59,803 nucleotides of DNA from Lachnospiraceae bacterium (GTDB lineage Bacteria; Bacillota; Clostridia; Lachnospirales; Lachnospiraceae): assembly GCA_017936785.1 (NCBI GenBank), contig JAGBEV010000045.1:1-59803 (forward strand). Reading direction: 5' to 3'. Below, piece by piece: positions 34,339 through 41,978 of this stretch. Numbering within the stretch: the first letter of the stretch is position 1; each line of letters begins with the position of its first letter. Position numbers and translations under genes: made by a program. The notes beneath the pieces were generated by a model. That model searched no databases. It was not told where the DNA came from and saw only the letters and a list, made by a program, of their open reading frames with translations.

Positions 34339-34962
34339 ATGGAAGAAAAAAATTTAGAGCAGGTAAAAGAATTGATTAACAGGATTGCTGATTCCTACGA
34401 TCTGCCGTCAGAAGAGCAGGTTATGGAAATGCGCCGGCTGACAGGAATCGACTGGGAGGCAGAAGAACTGCAAATGTTGTGTTGTGGGTATTGGGAGCAT
34501 CATTCATTAGAAGAAACAGAATATCTGATGTTTCATGAGGAATATCCACCTGTCAATGAAACAGAGCTGGTTTTCTGGAAATATAAACCCGGCGTTGTCA
34601 TGGACGATAAAGAAGTATATGAGAAATATCGTTTGGGAAAAGGAAAACTAAAAGCAATAGAAGCACTGGATGTTGAATTAATACTTCAAAAAATAAAATT
34701 TCTGTTTCCTAAATATGAGCAAAATACAAATGCAGGCAGTGAGGGAAAAAGCTATCGCTTTGACTGTTCGGAGCAAGTGGAATATTGGACGGATACCCAT
34801 TTCTGGATTTTTATATACGGCAGGGAGATAGAGGATCGAATAGAAAACCAGTTGGTGCGTTTCTCCTGTCGCAATATGAGCGAACAGCAGATTAGCGCTA
34901 TTGCGGCATGTATGGAAGAATTTCAATGCTCTTTACATATCAAAGAAGTGAAAAACAGATAA
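34339..34962 (+). CDS. Unknown small protein
   Basis: A 207-residue soluble protein, family not recognised. It starts MEEKNLEQVKELINRIAD; the middle carries WEHHSLEETEYLMFHEEYPP and the C-terminal half is mixed alpha/beta (QVEYWTDTHFWIFIYGREI). The start at 34339 is chosen for GGGGGA 6 nt upstream; ATG 34318 and TTG 34306 are in-frame alternatives. Third gene of the cluster. Confidence 0.65.
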   Translation: MEEKNLEQVKELINRIADSYDLPSEEQVMEMRRLTGIDWEAEELQMLCCGYWEHHSLEETEYLMFHEEYPPVNETELVFWKYKPGVVMDDKEVYEKYRLGKGKLKAIEALDVELILQKIKFLFPKYEQNTNAGSEGKSYRFDCSEQVEYWTDTHFWIFIYGREIEDRIENQLVRFSCRNMSEQQISAIAACMEEFQCSLHIKEVKNR

Positions 34963-34993
34963 TGGCTGGGGAAATTTAAAGGAGAAAGCTATA

Positions 34994-35584
34994 TTGAGCA
35001 GTGCTTATAATGAAAGCCGCTATTTGCAGTTTAAAGAGCGGATTGAAAAAACAGAAATGGATGTCGCAAAAAGCAGAAGATTGATTTTAATTATACTACA
35101 ACAGTTAGAACCGTATTATCAATGCCTTCTTACCTTAGAAAGTATGGAACCGTTTGCAAAATTGAAAGGATTCCGTGAATATGTCAAATTGCATATCAAT
35201 AGCATTGAGCCGGATGTATTAGAGGAATATATTTTGCTTTGCAATGAAACAGGTCAGATTGTTGGAGAAGGCGAGGAATCAGAATTATTTTCGGAAGAAG
35301 ATATTTTATTGATGAGGGAAAAGTATTATACGGAAATACATACTTTATCGGATGAGCATAAGTTAGTGAGTGATTATGGATATTGTATATTTGGTTCATT
35401 GTATTATATAATCAGCTTTTTTCAATTTAGCACAGAAGATGCGGATAAAATGAAAAAAAGAGTAGAAAAATTGATATCTTTTATATTTGAAGATATGTTG
35501 TTAGATTTTAATGAAGATTTATATGACTTAAGCAACATTTCTTTTATTGATTCAACCGTTGATTTGCTGATGAAAGAATTATGA
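34994..35584 (+). CDS. Unknown helical small protein (TTG start)
   Basis: A 196-residue protein, mostly helical, family not recognised. It begins MSSAYNESRYLQFKERIEK and ends STVDLLMKEL; a hydrophobic helix (CIFGSLYYIISFF, about residues 132-144) is probably buried rather than membrane-spanning. The start is TTG with AAAGGAG 9 nt upstream. It is last in the four-gene cluster, and its stop lies 3 bp before a strong promoter for a short RNA. Confidence 0.65.
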   Translation: MSSAYNESRYLQFKERIEKTEMDVAKSRRLILIILQQLEPYYQCLLTLESMEPFAKLKGFREYVKLHINSIEPDVLEEYILLCNETGQIVGEGEESELFSEEDILLMREKYYTEIHTLSDEHKLVSDYGYCIFGSLYYIISFFQFSTEDADKMKKRVEKLISFIFEDMLLDFNEDLYDLSNISFIDSTVDLLMKEL

Positions 35585-35587
35585 ATC

Positions 35588-35616
35588 TTGCAATCAAAAT
35601 CTGCATATGCTATAAT
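35588..35616 (+). promoter_or_regulatory. Promoter of candidate antitoxin RNA
   Basis: TTGCAA (35588-35593), 17-bp spacer, consensus TATAAT (35611-35616). No gene of normal size follows on this strand; the transcript would end at the hairpin at 35660-35697. Confidence 0.7.
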
Positions 35617-35622
35617 GCCAGT

Positions 35623-35705
35623 AGGCAAAAGAGATTGCAAGTCCATGTGGACAAGGAATGAATCCCCCAACTGTATGCCAGTACGGTTGAGGGATTCTTC
35701 TTTTC
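35623..35705 (+). ncRNA. Candidate type I antitoxin RNA, about 80 nt
   Basis: Bounded by the promoter at 35588-35616 and a hairpin-plus-T-rich end near 35,705. It contains a palindrome GTCCATGTGGAC (35641-35652). It lies opposite the region into which the small toxin-like mRNA on the minus strand would run, so the two transcripts can overlap at their 3' ends, the arrangement of txpA/ratA and similar pairs. There is no coding potential of note. Confidence 0.55.
35660..35705 (+). terminator. Terminator of candidate antitoxin RNA
   Basis: GAATCCC (35660-35666) pairs with GGGATTC (35691-35697), extended by CAAC/GTTG and GTA/TAC, followed by TTCTTTTCTTTTA. Confidence 0.75.
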
Positions 35706-35732
35706 TTTTATAGTGGCAAAGCACCCACTAGG

Positions 35733-35822
35733 CTATTTGTTGTTGCTGTCAAGCCATTTGATGATGTAGTGGCAGGCTACACCACCCATAACAGTAATCA
35801 AAAAAGAAATTGCAATTTCCAT
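35733..35822 (-). CDS. 29-residue hydrophobic peptide, candidate type I toxin
   Basis: A very short ORF with a strong SD (GGAGGAGGTG) 6 nt before its ATG at 35822. The peptide is one membrane helix followed by a charged tail: MEIAISFLITVMGG, then VACHYIIKWLDSNNK. This is the size and shape of small membrane-active type I toxins (TxpA, BsrG, holin-like peptides), and I recall close relatives widespread in Firmicutes. A consensus -10 lies upstream, and a convergent short RNA gene lies beyond its 3' end. Together they look like a complete type I module, not tested here. Confidence 0.65.
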   Translation of the reverse strand: MEIAISFLITVMGGVACHYIIKWLDSNNK

Positions 35823-35868
35823 GTGAACACCTCCTCCCATTGCCGGGTGTCGGTTGGACAACAAGCCA

Positions 35869-35877
35869 ATTATATCA
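35869..35877 (-). promoter_or_regulatory. Extended -10 of candidate toxin gene
   Basis: TGATATAAT on the minus strand, a TGn-extended consensus -10, about 47 nt before the toxin ATG. No good -35 at the usual distance. Confidence 0.5.
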
Positions 35878-35902
35878 CCAATTTTTGCAATATCCTACAA
35901 TA

Positions 35903-37465
35903 TTATTCCATCAGTTCCTTTAAAATTTCACAGAATTCTTCCGGCGAATCGGCATGAGGTGTATGCCCACAACCTTCGAGCAAAACCATGTCCTTTTCAG
36001 GCGCAGTAATATTATTATAATAGTCTTCGGTAAGCTTTATGGGACAGGTCCAATCATAGGAACCTGAAATAAAATAAACAGGCATTTGATAGTTCGTTCC
36101 ATAATCATATACGTTTGTCTGCAAAACGTAATCATATAACTGCTTGTTAAGGTTATAGATCGTGTCTATACCTTCCAGTGACTTTAATTGCCATTTCACA
36201 TCATCCACTCCCAAATATGGGGAAGTAATAAAATTCCAGGTCATATCATTTTGCTTAGGAGGATTCTGGTGATACATCGCAGAATATTGGCTTAATTTTA
36301 CCAAAGCTTCAAGATTTCCATTTGCCAGATATTGCTCATATGCCTGGATCATCGGGGAGGTGTCATCGCCCTTCTCTGTGGCGATTGCAAGCGCATCTTC
36401 ATAACTGTAAATATAGCCATCCTCTAATGATACAACCTGTCCTATGCCAACATAGTTTGAGACTTTGTCGGGATGGTCCAGTACATACTTGCTTCCAAGC
36501 ATTGTTCCATAGGAGTGCCCCATGATGATAACCTGACTTTGTCCGAATCTGTCACACACATAATCCACCAATTCATCTAAATCTTTTTGGGCTTGTTCAA
36601 ATGAAGCAGTGGTATTGTCCGGGTCCTTATCCATATTACTAAAATATGTCCTGCCGCAGCCACGCTGATTCCAACTAACTACCGTATATTCATCTACAAG
36701 ATAGTTTGTAAATGGATATGAAAAACTACTGTCCGGGCTTGCCGGTCCTCCGTGAAGATAAATGATTACAGGGCTTTCAACATTCTTACTTCTGATAAGC
36801 AGATACTGTTCCTGACCGCCAAGGGGCACATAAATTTCTTCATCCACACCTGTACCGGTATGGATAGAACAATCAATGTAATTAAAATTTCTGCACCCGA
36901 TCATGATAATTATAAAACCGAAAAAACAAGCAAAAATTCCGCTGACGGTCCATTTCATAATACGAAGAAAAAGATTTCTCTTCGTATTACCGCCGGAAAT
37001 TTCTTTATAATGATTCAAATGAATGCTGATATGACCGATTCCCAGGATAATTGTTGAAATAATAAGGAAAATATTGCTTCCGTATACACCCAGTAAAAAG
37101 AATGCACATACCGGCAATGTGGCTCCGGCAACCGGGATTTTGCAAATACTCGTGTAAAAATCAGACATCTTCTTTTCACTTCGGAAATATTTTATCCAGT
37201 AAACTTCATACAGAAGCATCAAAAGGAAAGAAAGCAGTAACCATACACACCATATAGAGTTGATTCTTATGTTGAAGTCGGAGAATATCAGTACACAACA
37301 ACATACGAGTACTTCTCCGATCCGCTCAAGGATCTGTAAAAACTTATTTTCATTTTTGAGATAATGATCATAATCTTTCGGCTGATTCTTAGTCCAGATG
37401 ATATTGGGGATAAACAGCATGAGAAGATAGATAAGTCCTGTATATGAGAAACCGAAATGGATCAT
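35903..37465 (-). CDS. Membrane-anchored alpha/beta hydrolase (prolyl aminopeptidase-like)
   Basis: A 520-residue protein in two parts. Residues 1-195 hold about six membrane helices. Residues 215-520 are an alpha/beta hydrolase with the oxyanion motif LHGGPASP, WNQRGCGRT, the nucleophile elbow GHSYGT (Ser near 318), an acidic residue in GSYDWTCP and the histidine in GCGHTPH. The LHGGP and WNQRGCG blocks are typical of proline iminopeptidases and related peptidases. The catalytic part would sit at the membrane surface, on which side is unclear. GGGAG precedes the ATG. Substrate unknown; it is divergent from a zinc-ribbon gene. Confidence 0.85.
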   Translation of the reverse strand: MIHFGFSYTGLIYLLMLFIPNIIWTKNQPKDYDHYLKNENKFLQILERIGEVLVCCCVLIFSDFNIRINSIWCVWLLLSFLLMLLYEVYWIKYFRSEKKMSDFYTSICKIPVAGATLPVCAFFLLGVYGSNIFLIISTIILGIGHISIHLNHYKEISGGNTKRNLFLRIMKWTVSGIFACFFGFIIIMIGCRNFNYIDCSIHTGTGVDEEIYVPLGGQEQYLLIRSKNVESPVIIYLHGGPASPDSSFSYPFTNYLVDEYTVVSWNQRGCGRTYFSNMDKDPDNTTASFEQAQKDLDELVDYVCDRFGQSQVIIMGHSYGTMLGSKYVLDHPDKVSNYVGIGQVVSLEDGYIYSYEDALAIATEKGDDTSPMIQAYEQYLANGNLEALVKLSQYSAMYHQNPPKQNDMTWNFITSPYLGVDDVKWQLKSLEGIDTIYNLNKQLYDYVLQTNVYDYGTNYQMPVYFISGSYDWTCPIKLTEDYYNNITAPEKDMVLLEGCGHTPHADSPEEFCEILKELME

Positions 37466-37528
37466 CGTTTTAGCTCCCTTTAGATAACTTGTGTTTAACT
37501 TTTTATAAAATTTGATTCATTGATATTC

Positions 37529-37537
37529 ATTATATCA
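37529..37537 (-). promoter_or_regulatory. Extended -10 promoter of hydrolase gene
   Basis: TGATATAAT on the minus strand, about 64 nt before the hydrolase ATG. Confidence 0.5.
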
Positions 37538-37600
37538 GAAAAAATCCTTTTATTCCACTTATATTATTGATGCTGCATTTTATTCAGTTCGCACAGTTCG

Positions 37601-37628
37601 TTTACAATGTGTTATAATTTACTATAAT
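37601..37628 (+). promoter_or_regulatory. Promoter of zinc-ribbon gene
   Basis: TTTACA (37601-37606), 16-bp spacer, TATAAT (37623-37628), 50 bp before the start at 37679. Confidence 0.55.
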
Positions 37629-37678
37629 ATTTTATTCCCATTGGTTAAAAAGCATGGTTATTATGAATAGGTAATTAT

Positions 37679-38026
37679 ATGACAAATAGAGAAAAAAGGT
37701 TAAGGAAAAGAAAAAGGGACTTCAAATGGTCGCAAATCGGTATGATTGGTGTACGAAGATGTCCTATATGCGGTGGAACAAACACGATTCATATATACAG
37801 GCATGATGCCTGGGCATGCAGAGATTGTAATGAATGGCTTGATGTGAATTGTGGTGATTCTACATGTCCGTATTGTAAAGATAGACCTGAGACTCCGGAA
37901 GAAGTATATTGGAGAGCTGATTTATTAATAGGAACTGCTCACGAGAGAAAAATGTGGAGAAGAAATAATTATCATCACAAAAAGGTTGGTGAGCTTCGCA
38001 AGTATAGAAAGTTTCATAGTGAGTAG
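37679..38026 (+). CDS. Small zinc-ribbon protein
   Basis: A 115-residue basic protein with three Cys pairs: CPICGG (about residues 28-33), CRDC (about 47-50) and CPYC (about 63-66), enough for a zinc ribbon. The N-terminus (REKRLRKRKRDFKW) and C-terminus are strongly basic, so nucleic-acid binding is possible. I recognise no named family. The next gene, also with CxxC pairs, starts 41 bp later. Confidence 0.65.
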   Translation: MTNREKRLRKRKRDFKWSQIGMIGVRRCPICGGTNTIHIYRHDAWACRDCNEWLDVNCGDSTCPYCKDRPETPEEVYWRADLLIGTAHERKMWRRNNYHHKKVGELRKYRKFHSE

Positions 38027-38066
38027 TTTTTGTTCAATAAACTATAAATTGGAGGAATACCCTTGT

Positions 38067-38372
38067 ATGATAGAAAAGGATGACTGGCGGTTGTTAAATG
38101 ATGTAGCATACTTAAAAGGTAAGTATTTAAATCCAACAAGCGGAGGCGAAATTTCCAGTAAAGTGCCCCATCTGAAAAAATGTGTTTTCTGCTGGGATGA
38201 AGTGGACAAGACTGCCTATTCCTTTTGGTTTGTTCCGGAGGATATCAGCTGTTGCATTTGTGAAGATTGTTATAATGATTTTAAAGAAATGTTTGAATGG
38301 AAAGACCTGGATGGCTGGGATATTGACTGGTCTGCCGGGACGATTACAAAGGAATCAGGAGAAAGAGAGTAA
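38067..38372 (+). CDS. Small CxxC protein
   Basis: A 101-residue soluble protein beginning MIEKDDWRLLNDVAYLKGK. It has CVFC (about residues 38-41) and CCICEDC (about 60-66), a plausible zinc site, and an acidic Trp-rich C-terminus (WKDLDGWDIDWSAG). The ATG at 38067 has GGAGG 11 nt upstream. Function unknown; likely co-transcribed with its neighbours, 6 bp before the acetyltransferase gene. Confidence 0.65.
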   Translation: MIEKDDWRLLNDVAYLKGKYLNPTSGGEISSKVPHLKKCVFCWDEVDKTAYSFWFVPEDISCCICEDCYNDFKEMFEWKDLDGWDIDWSAGTITKESGERE

Positions 38373-38378
38373 GAAAAA

Positions 38379-38900
38379 ATGAAGATAGAAACAGAAAGGC
38401 TTATTTTAAGAGAATATACGATGGATGATTACGATGCCCTGTATGAAATTGTGTCAGATCCGGAGACGATGCAACATTATCCAAAGCCCTTTGATGAAGA
38501 AAGGACCAGGGGATGGATTGAATGGAATCTGAAAAATTATCAGGAATATGGTTTTGGTCTTTGGGCTGTAGTATTAAAGGAGACAGGGGAATTTATCGGT
38601 GATTGCGGTATTTCAATTCAAAATATAGATGAAGAAATGCTTCCGGAGATAGGGTATCATATAAATAAAAAATATTGGAGAAAAGGATATGGAAGCGAAG
38701 CTGCCAGAGCGGTAAGAGACTGGGCATTTCAAAATACAGAATATGATGTGATCTATTCCTATATGAAATATACAAATATCGGATCATATTCTACTGCTAT
38801 TGCAAACGGGATGAAGAAAGTAAAAGAGTATCCGGATGCAAAAAATGAAATCTCATATACCTATGCGATCACCCGCACGGAATGGGAAAAGATGAAGTGA
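38379..38900 (+). CDS. GNAT acetyltransferase (RimJ/RimL type)
   Basis: A 173-residue N-acetyltransferase. It starts MKIETERLILREYTMDDYDAL, the usual opening of the RimJ/RimL group, and has the core strand IGDCGISI and the acetyl-CoA pyrophosphate loop region YWRKGYGSEAARAV (RKGYGSEA fits R/Q-x-x-G-x-G/A). Substrate unknown: a protein N-terminus, an antibiotic or another small amine. Confidence 0.9.
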   Translation: MKIETERLILREYTMDDYDALYEIVSDPETMQHYPKPFDEERTRGWIEWNLKNYQEYGFGLWAVVLKETGEFIGDCGISIQNIDEEMLPEIGYHINKKYWRKGYGSEAARAVRDWAFQNTEYDVIYSYMKYTNIGSYSTAIANGMKKVKEYPDAKNEISYTYAITRTEWEKMK

Positions 38901-38940
38901 CAAACAATGTAATATTAAACTGGATTGGAAGGAGAATCTT

Positions 38941-39285
38941 ATGATTTTGTATAGACCCGTTGGAACAAAGGAATTGGAATTGATCAAAGAGAGCGGAAAT
39001 TTAAGGTTTCCTGAAAGATTACCGGATCAGCCCATATTTTATCCGGTTCTGAATGAAAAATATGCTACAGAGATCGCTTCACAGTGGAATGTAAAATACA
39101 ATGAAGACCATAAGGGTTATGTAACAGCATTTGAAATTGATGATGAATATTGTAAAAAATTTGAGGTTCATACTGTGGGAGCTTCTTATCATCAGGAATT
39201 GTGGGTGCCTGCAGATGAATTGGACACATTTAATCAGCATATTATGGGAGAAATACATGTAATCAGCGAATTTCCCGAGGAATAA
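38941..39285 (+). CDS. Conserved small protein, ADP-ribosylation/crystallin J1-annotated type
   Basis: A 114-residue protein starting MILYRPVGTKELELIKESG, with PFYPVLNEKYA-like and VHTVGASYHQELWVPADEL blocks. I recall this short family as often labelled ADP-ribosylation/crystallin J1, a name that probably rests on weak similarity; no catalytic residues are evident. AAGGAG precedes the start. It lies 40 bp after the GNAT gene. Confidence 0.65.
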   Translation: MILYRPVGTKELELIKESGNLRFPERLPDQPIFYPVLNEKYATEIASQWNVKYNEDHKGYVTAFEIDDEYCKKFEVHTVGASYHQELWVPADELDTFNQHIMGEIHVISEFPEE

Positions 39286-39302
39286 AGGAACTCAATGTGA
39301 TA

Positions 39303-40160
39303 TTATTCTTGAAGATCAACACAAACGATTTCAGGATCATTAAATAATCTGACAGGAATAATACTGTTTCCAAGTCCCCGGCTGATGTACATAGTTGTGT
39401 CTTTTTCCTGATGTTCGCCTGAAGTGTATTCGGGAAAGAAGCCCTGGTCAGGCGCAACGATAGCCCCAACAAAAGGAAGTATAAATTGACCGCCATGTGC
39501 ATGCCCGGTTAAAACCAGATCGCAACCTGCTGATGCATATTTCGATAAATATTGCGGTTCATGAGCTAATACTACACTTAACTTATCATCATCTATTTCG
39601 CTTATCAAATGATCTAATGTGCCATTTGACAGACTATTATCATCCAGCCCGATCAGACAAAATCCGCTTTTTCCCACAGAAATGTCTACACACTCATTGT
39701 TTAAAATAACAGCTCCGGTCTGTTCTATCCCATTAAATAATTCAGCCTGTTCATCTTTTGTAAGCCAATATTCATGGTTACCTGTTACATAATAAACATC
39801 GCTGATCAAAACAGCCTGTTTTACAAAACTGATAGATGTCTTAATATCAGTGTGATTAGAATCAACAATATCACCGGTTATGACGATGATATCCGGTTCC
39901 AGCTCCGATATTTTTTTCAGCAGTTTTCTATTATCATGTCCAAATTCTGCATTGTGCAGATCGGATATCTGTACGATACGATATCCGTTTAAATCGGCAT
40001 CTGTCTTTTCGCTCTGATATGTATATGTTGTTACGGTTAAATGATGATTTTCATACCAAAAGAAACAGATGAAAAGCACAACAACGCAGGTTATTTTTAT
40101 TAGTTTTACAATTTTCTTTTTATTCTTCACATTAAGCCTCATAATAAAATTACTGTTCAA
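39303..40160 (-). CDS. Membrane-anchored metallophosphoesterase
   Basis: A 285-residue calcineurin-like phosphoesterase. An N-terminal signal anchor (VVLFICFFWYE, within the first 40 residues) is followed by the metal-binding blocks QISDLHNAEFG, VITGDIVDSN, VTGNHEYW, LAHEP and LTGHAHGGQ. It resembles YkuE/YaeI, enzymes linked to lipid or UDP-sugar pyrophosphate hydrolysis at the membrane. The annotated start is TTG 40160; ATG 40142 is an alternative, and neither has a strong SD. Confidence 0.88.
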   Translation of the reverse strand: MNSNFIMRLNVKNKKKIVKLIKITCVVVLFICFFWYENHHLTVTTYTYQSEKTDADLNGYRIVQISDLHNAEFGHDNRKLLKKISELEPDIIVITGDIVDSNHTDIKTSISFVKQAVLISDVYYVTGNHEYWLTKDEQAELFNGIEQTGAVILNNECVDISVGKSGFCLIGLDDNSLSNGTLDHLISEIDDDKLSVVLAHEPQYLSKYASAGCDLVLTGHAHGGQFILPFVGAIVAPDQGFFPEYTSGEHQEKDTTMYISRGLGNSIIPVRLFNDPEIVCVDLQE

Positions 40161-40179
40161 AGATTTCTTTCATATAGTT

Positions 40180-40208
40180 ATTATACTAATTCATATGGCT
40201 GTTGTCAT
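40180..40208 (-). promoter_or_regulatory. Promoter of metallophosphoesterase gene
   Basis: On the minus strand ATGACA (40208-40203), 17-bp spacer, consensus TATAAT (40185-40180). Confidence 0.55.
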
Positions 40209-40357
40209 CCGCAGTTTGCTGAAATTTCCTTATGCTTTTACCATTGTAAACAGATATATTTCTTTCCCTTGTTTTTTCGTTTATCTGGTATCATAATAAC
40301 AAGAGATATGATATAGCATGATGTAATAATGCAGGTGGGCAGTGAGGAGATGAAACC

Positions 40358-41431
40358 ATGAACCATATTAAAATTGCAGAAATTCCAACGGGCTATGGGT
40401 ATAACCAATATGTCTGGACCATAGACGAAACTTCTCTGTTCCAATATTTATCCACATGGTCCGCTGATTTCTCTGATGACAAAACAATCAAGGTGATGAA
40501 GCCCTTTGAGGATCTGTGTCCGGCGTGGGTTAAAGACCTTGAATGGCAAGGCGATGTAAGGTTTGTCTGGAAAGTGATTGAACTGGATTCGGCTGTTCTG
40601 CCGCTGTTATTATGTCCTGATGATACGGACTTTTCCTGTATTGTTATTGTAGCTGAAGTTAAAAAGACTGAGAGTTTTGTTTATTGGAATAGAATCGGAT
40701 ATGTTCTTCACAAAAATGAAGATTTTGATGAGGAAAAAAAGAATGGAATACTAAATACAGATGCGTATTCAGATGAAGATTGGCAAAAGTATGGAGATAA
40801 TATTGCATGGGAAGAGGTAAATAGTCCCGAATGGCGTCAGTGGATAAGCGAACATTGGGATGAAGAGCTCTATAGAAGGCGAATGAACTATACCCTGCCC
40901 TATTATCAGACAGAGGGCAATATTTTCTGGATGCACACCGTAAACTGGGTATTTGACAGATATGAATATGAACAGATGGCAGATGAATATTGGAAGCTGC
41001 AGACCATAGAACAATTAAATGAATATAACCCCGGGCAAAAGATGAATATCAAAGAATGCGCCGAGCTTTTTGCCAACTTGACAAGGGATGGAAGAGCAGC
41101 TTTGGAGAAGCATCTGATGGATTATCAGGAAATTTTGTTACACCTGCTGGCAAGTGAATTGGTCAGTATGCCCCTGATCAGTTTATTAAAAGAAAATCCC
41201 GGATCAGATGACGATATCAGGATCTATTGTAAAGTGATTGAGATCATGTGGAAATACGGGGATGAAGCGGTTGTAAACGTAGTAGATGTGACCATTCTTG
41301 AAAGCCTGTCCGATGAAGAAGCGGTATGGCAGAGGTTTGGGATGTATATTTCAGAAGAATTTAAAACCTATATAAATGAAGAAGTTTTAACTTTGAATTT
41401 AATGATGGGAGGCGTAAAGCGAATTAAGTGA
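40358..41431 (+). CDS. Large unknown protein with possible DUF7674-like C-terminal domain
   Basis: A 357-residue soluble protein. Residues 1-220 are acidic and Trp-rich with no recognised fold (PFEDLCPAWVKDLEWQGD; WEEVNSPEWRQWISEHWDEEL). Residues 228-350 form a helical domain (ECAELFANLTRDGRAALEKH; CKVIEIMWKYGDEAVVNVVD) that recalls DUF7674, often found near toxin-immunity genes; confidence in that match is low. GAGGAG precedes the start. A coding-like scrap follows its stop in another frame. Confidence 0.65.
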   Translation: MNHIKIAEIPTGYGYNQYVWTIDETSLFQYLSTWSADFSDDKTIKVMKPFEDLCPAWVKDLEWQGDVRFVWKVIELDSAVLPLLLCPDDTDFSCIVIVAEVKKTESFVYWNRIGYVLHKNEDFDEEKKNGILNTDAYSDEDWQKYGDNIAWEEVNSPEWRQWISEHWDEELYRRRMNYTLPYYQTEGNIFWMHTVNWVFDRYEYEQMADEYWKLQTIEQLNEYNPGQKMNIKECAELFANLTRDGRAALEKHLMDYQEILLHLLASELVSMPLISLLKENPGSDDDIRIYCKVIEIMWKYGDEAVVNVVDVTILESLSDEEAVWQRFGMYISEEFKTYINEEVLTLNLMMGGVKRIK

Positions 41432-41491
41432 AAAGTTTGATGAGGTAGCAAAGGTCTTCCGGAATGCAGGAATAGAAGTGGAGAGAATTTA
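41430..41491 (+). pseudogene. Short coding-like relic after the 40358 gene
   Basis: In the +1 frame relative to the preceding stop, the DNA reads SEKFDEVAKVFRNAGIEVERI then TAG at about 41,491. This looks like a conserved C-terminus detached from its gene by a frameshift or deletion. It has no start codon or SD. Confidence 0.35.
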
Positions 41492-41522
41492 GGCAGGTCC
41501 GGAGCATTGACATTAGTGGGGG

Positions 41523-41864
41523 TCATTCTTCACGTATGTCATATTGCGTGATCCAATTATGGATTTCTTTTACTACCGGTTTTAAATCCCTGCCCATCTG
41601 AGTCAGAGAATACTCTACCTTGGGCGGGATCTGCTGGTATTCTTTACGGTTGACAAGACCGTCTTTTTCCAATTCTTTTAATTGTGCAGTCAGCATTTTA
41701 TGGGTAATAGGTGCAAGCAGGCGTTTCAATTCGCCATAGCGCAGCACTTCGTGGAAAGCCAGAATATAAATGATCCGTAATTTCCATTTTCCCCCGATCA
41801 TATTTACAACTTTTTCAAATTTTTCATATCCTACGTCTTTCAGATAACAAGTTTCTTTCTCCAT
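41523..41864 (-). CDS. HxlR/YodB-type redox-sensing regulator
   Basis: A 113-residue winged-helix repressor of the HxlR family (MIGGKWKLRIIYIL; LKELEKDGLVNRKEY; KVEYSLTQMGR). It starts MEKETC, so it has a cysteine at position 6, the position of the thiol sensor of B. subtilis YodB. A palindrome matching the YodB/CatR box lies between it and the divergent flavoprotein gene. The likely role is repression of itself and the flavoprotein, relieved by quinones, diamide or other electrophiles. That role is inferred. Confidence 0.88.
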   Translation of the reverse strand: MEKETCYLKDVGYEKFEKVVNMIGGKWKLRIIYILAFHEVLRYGELKRLLAPITHKMLTAQLKELEKDGLVNRKEYQQIPPKVEYSLTQMGRDLKPVVKEIHNWITQYDIREE

Positions 41865-41900
41865 ATTATAACTCTCCTTTTGGATAGTATCTCACAAAAA

Positions 41901-41924
41901 AGTACGTACTTACTAAATTTAGTA
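41901..41924. promoter_or_regulatory. Putative HxlR operator, two abutting palindromes
   Basis: AGTACGTACT (41901-41910) directly followed by TACTAAATTTAGTA (41911-41924), both perfect palindromes. The second fits TACT-N6-AGTA, the arrangement of YodB/CatR boxes. It is centred between the divergent HxlR and flavoprotein genes. Confidence 0.7.
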
Positions 41925-41978
41925 TACAGAGATAGAATGAAAAAGCAAATAAATTTTAAAGGTTGGGGGATGTGCCGG

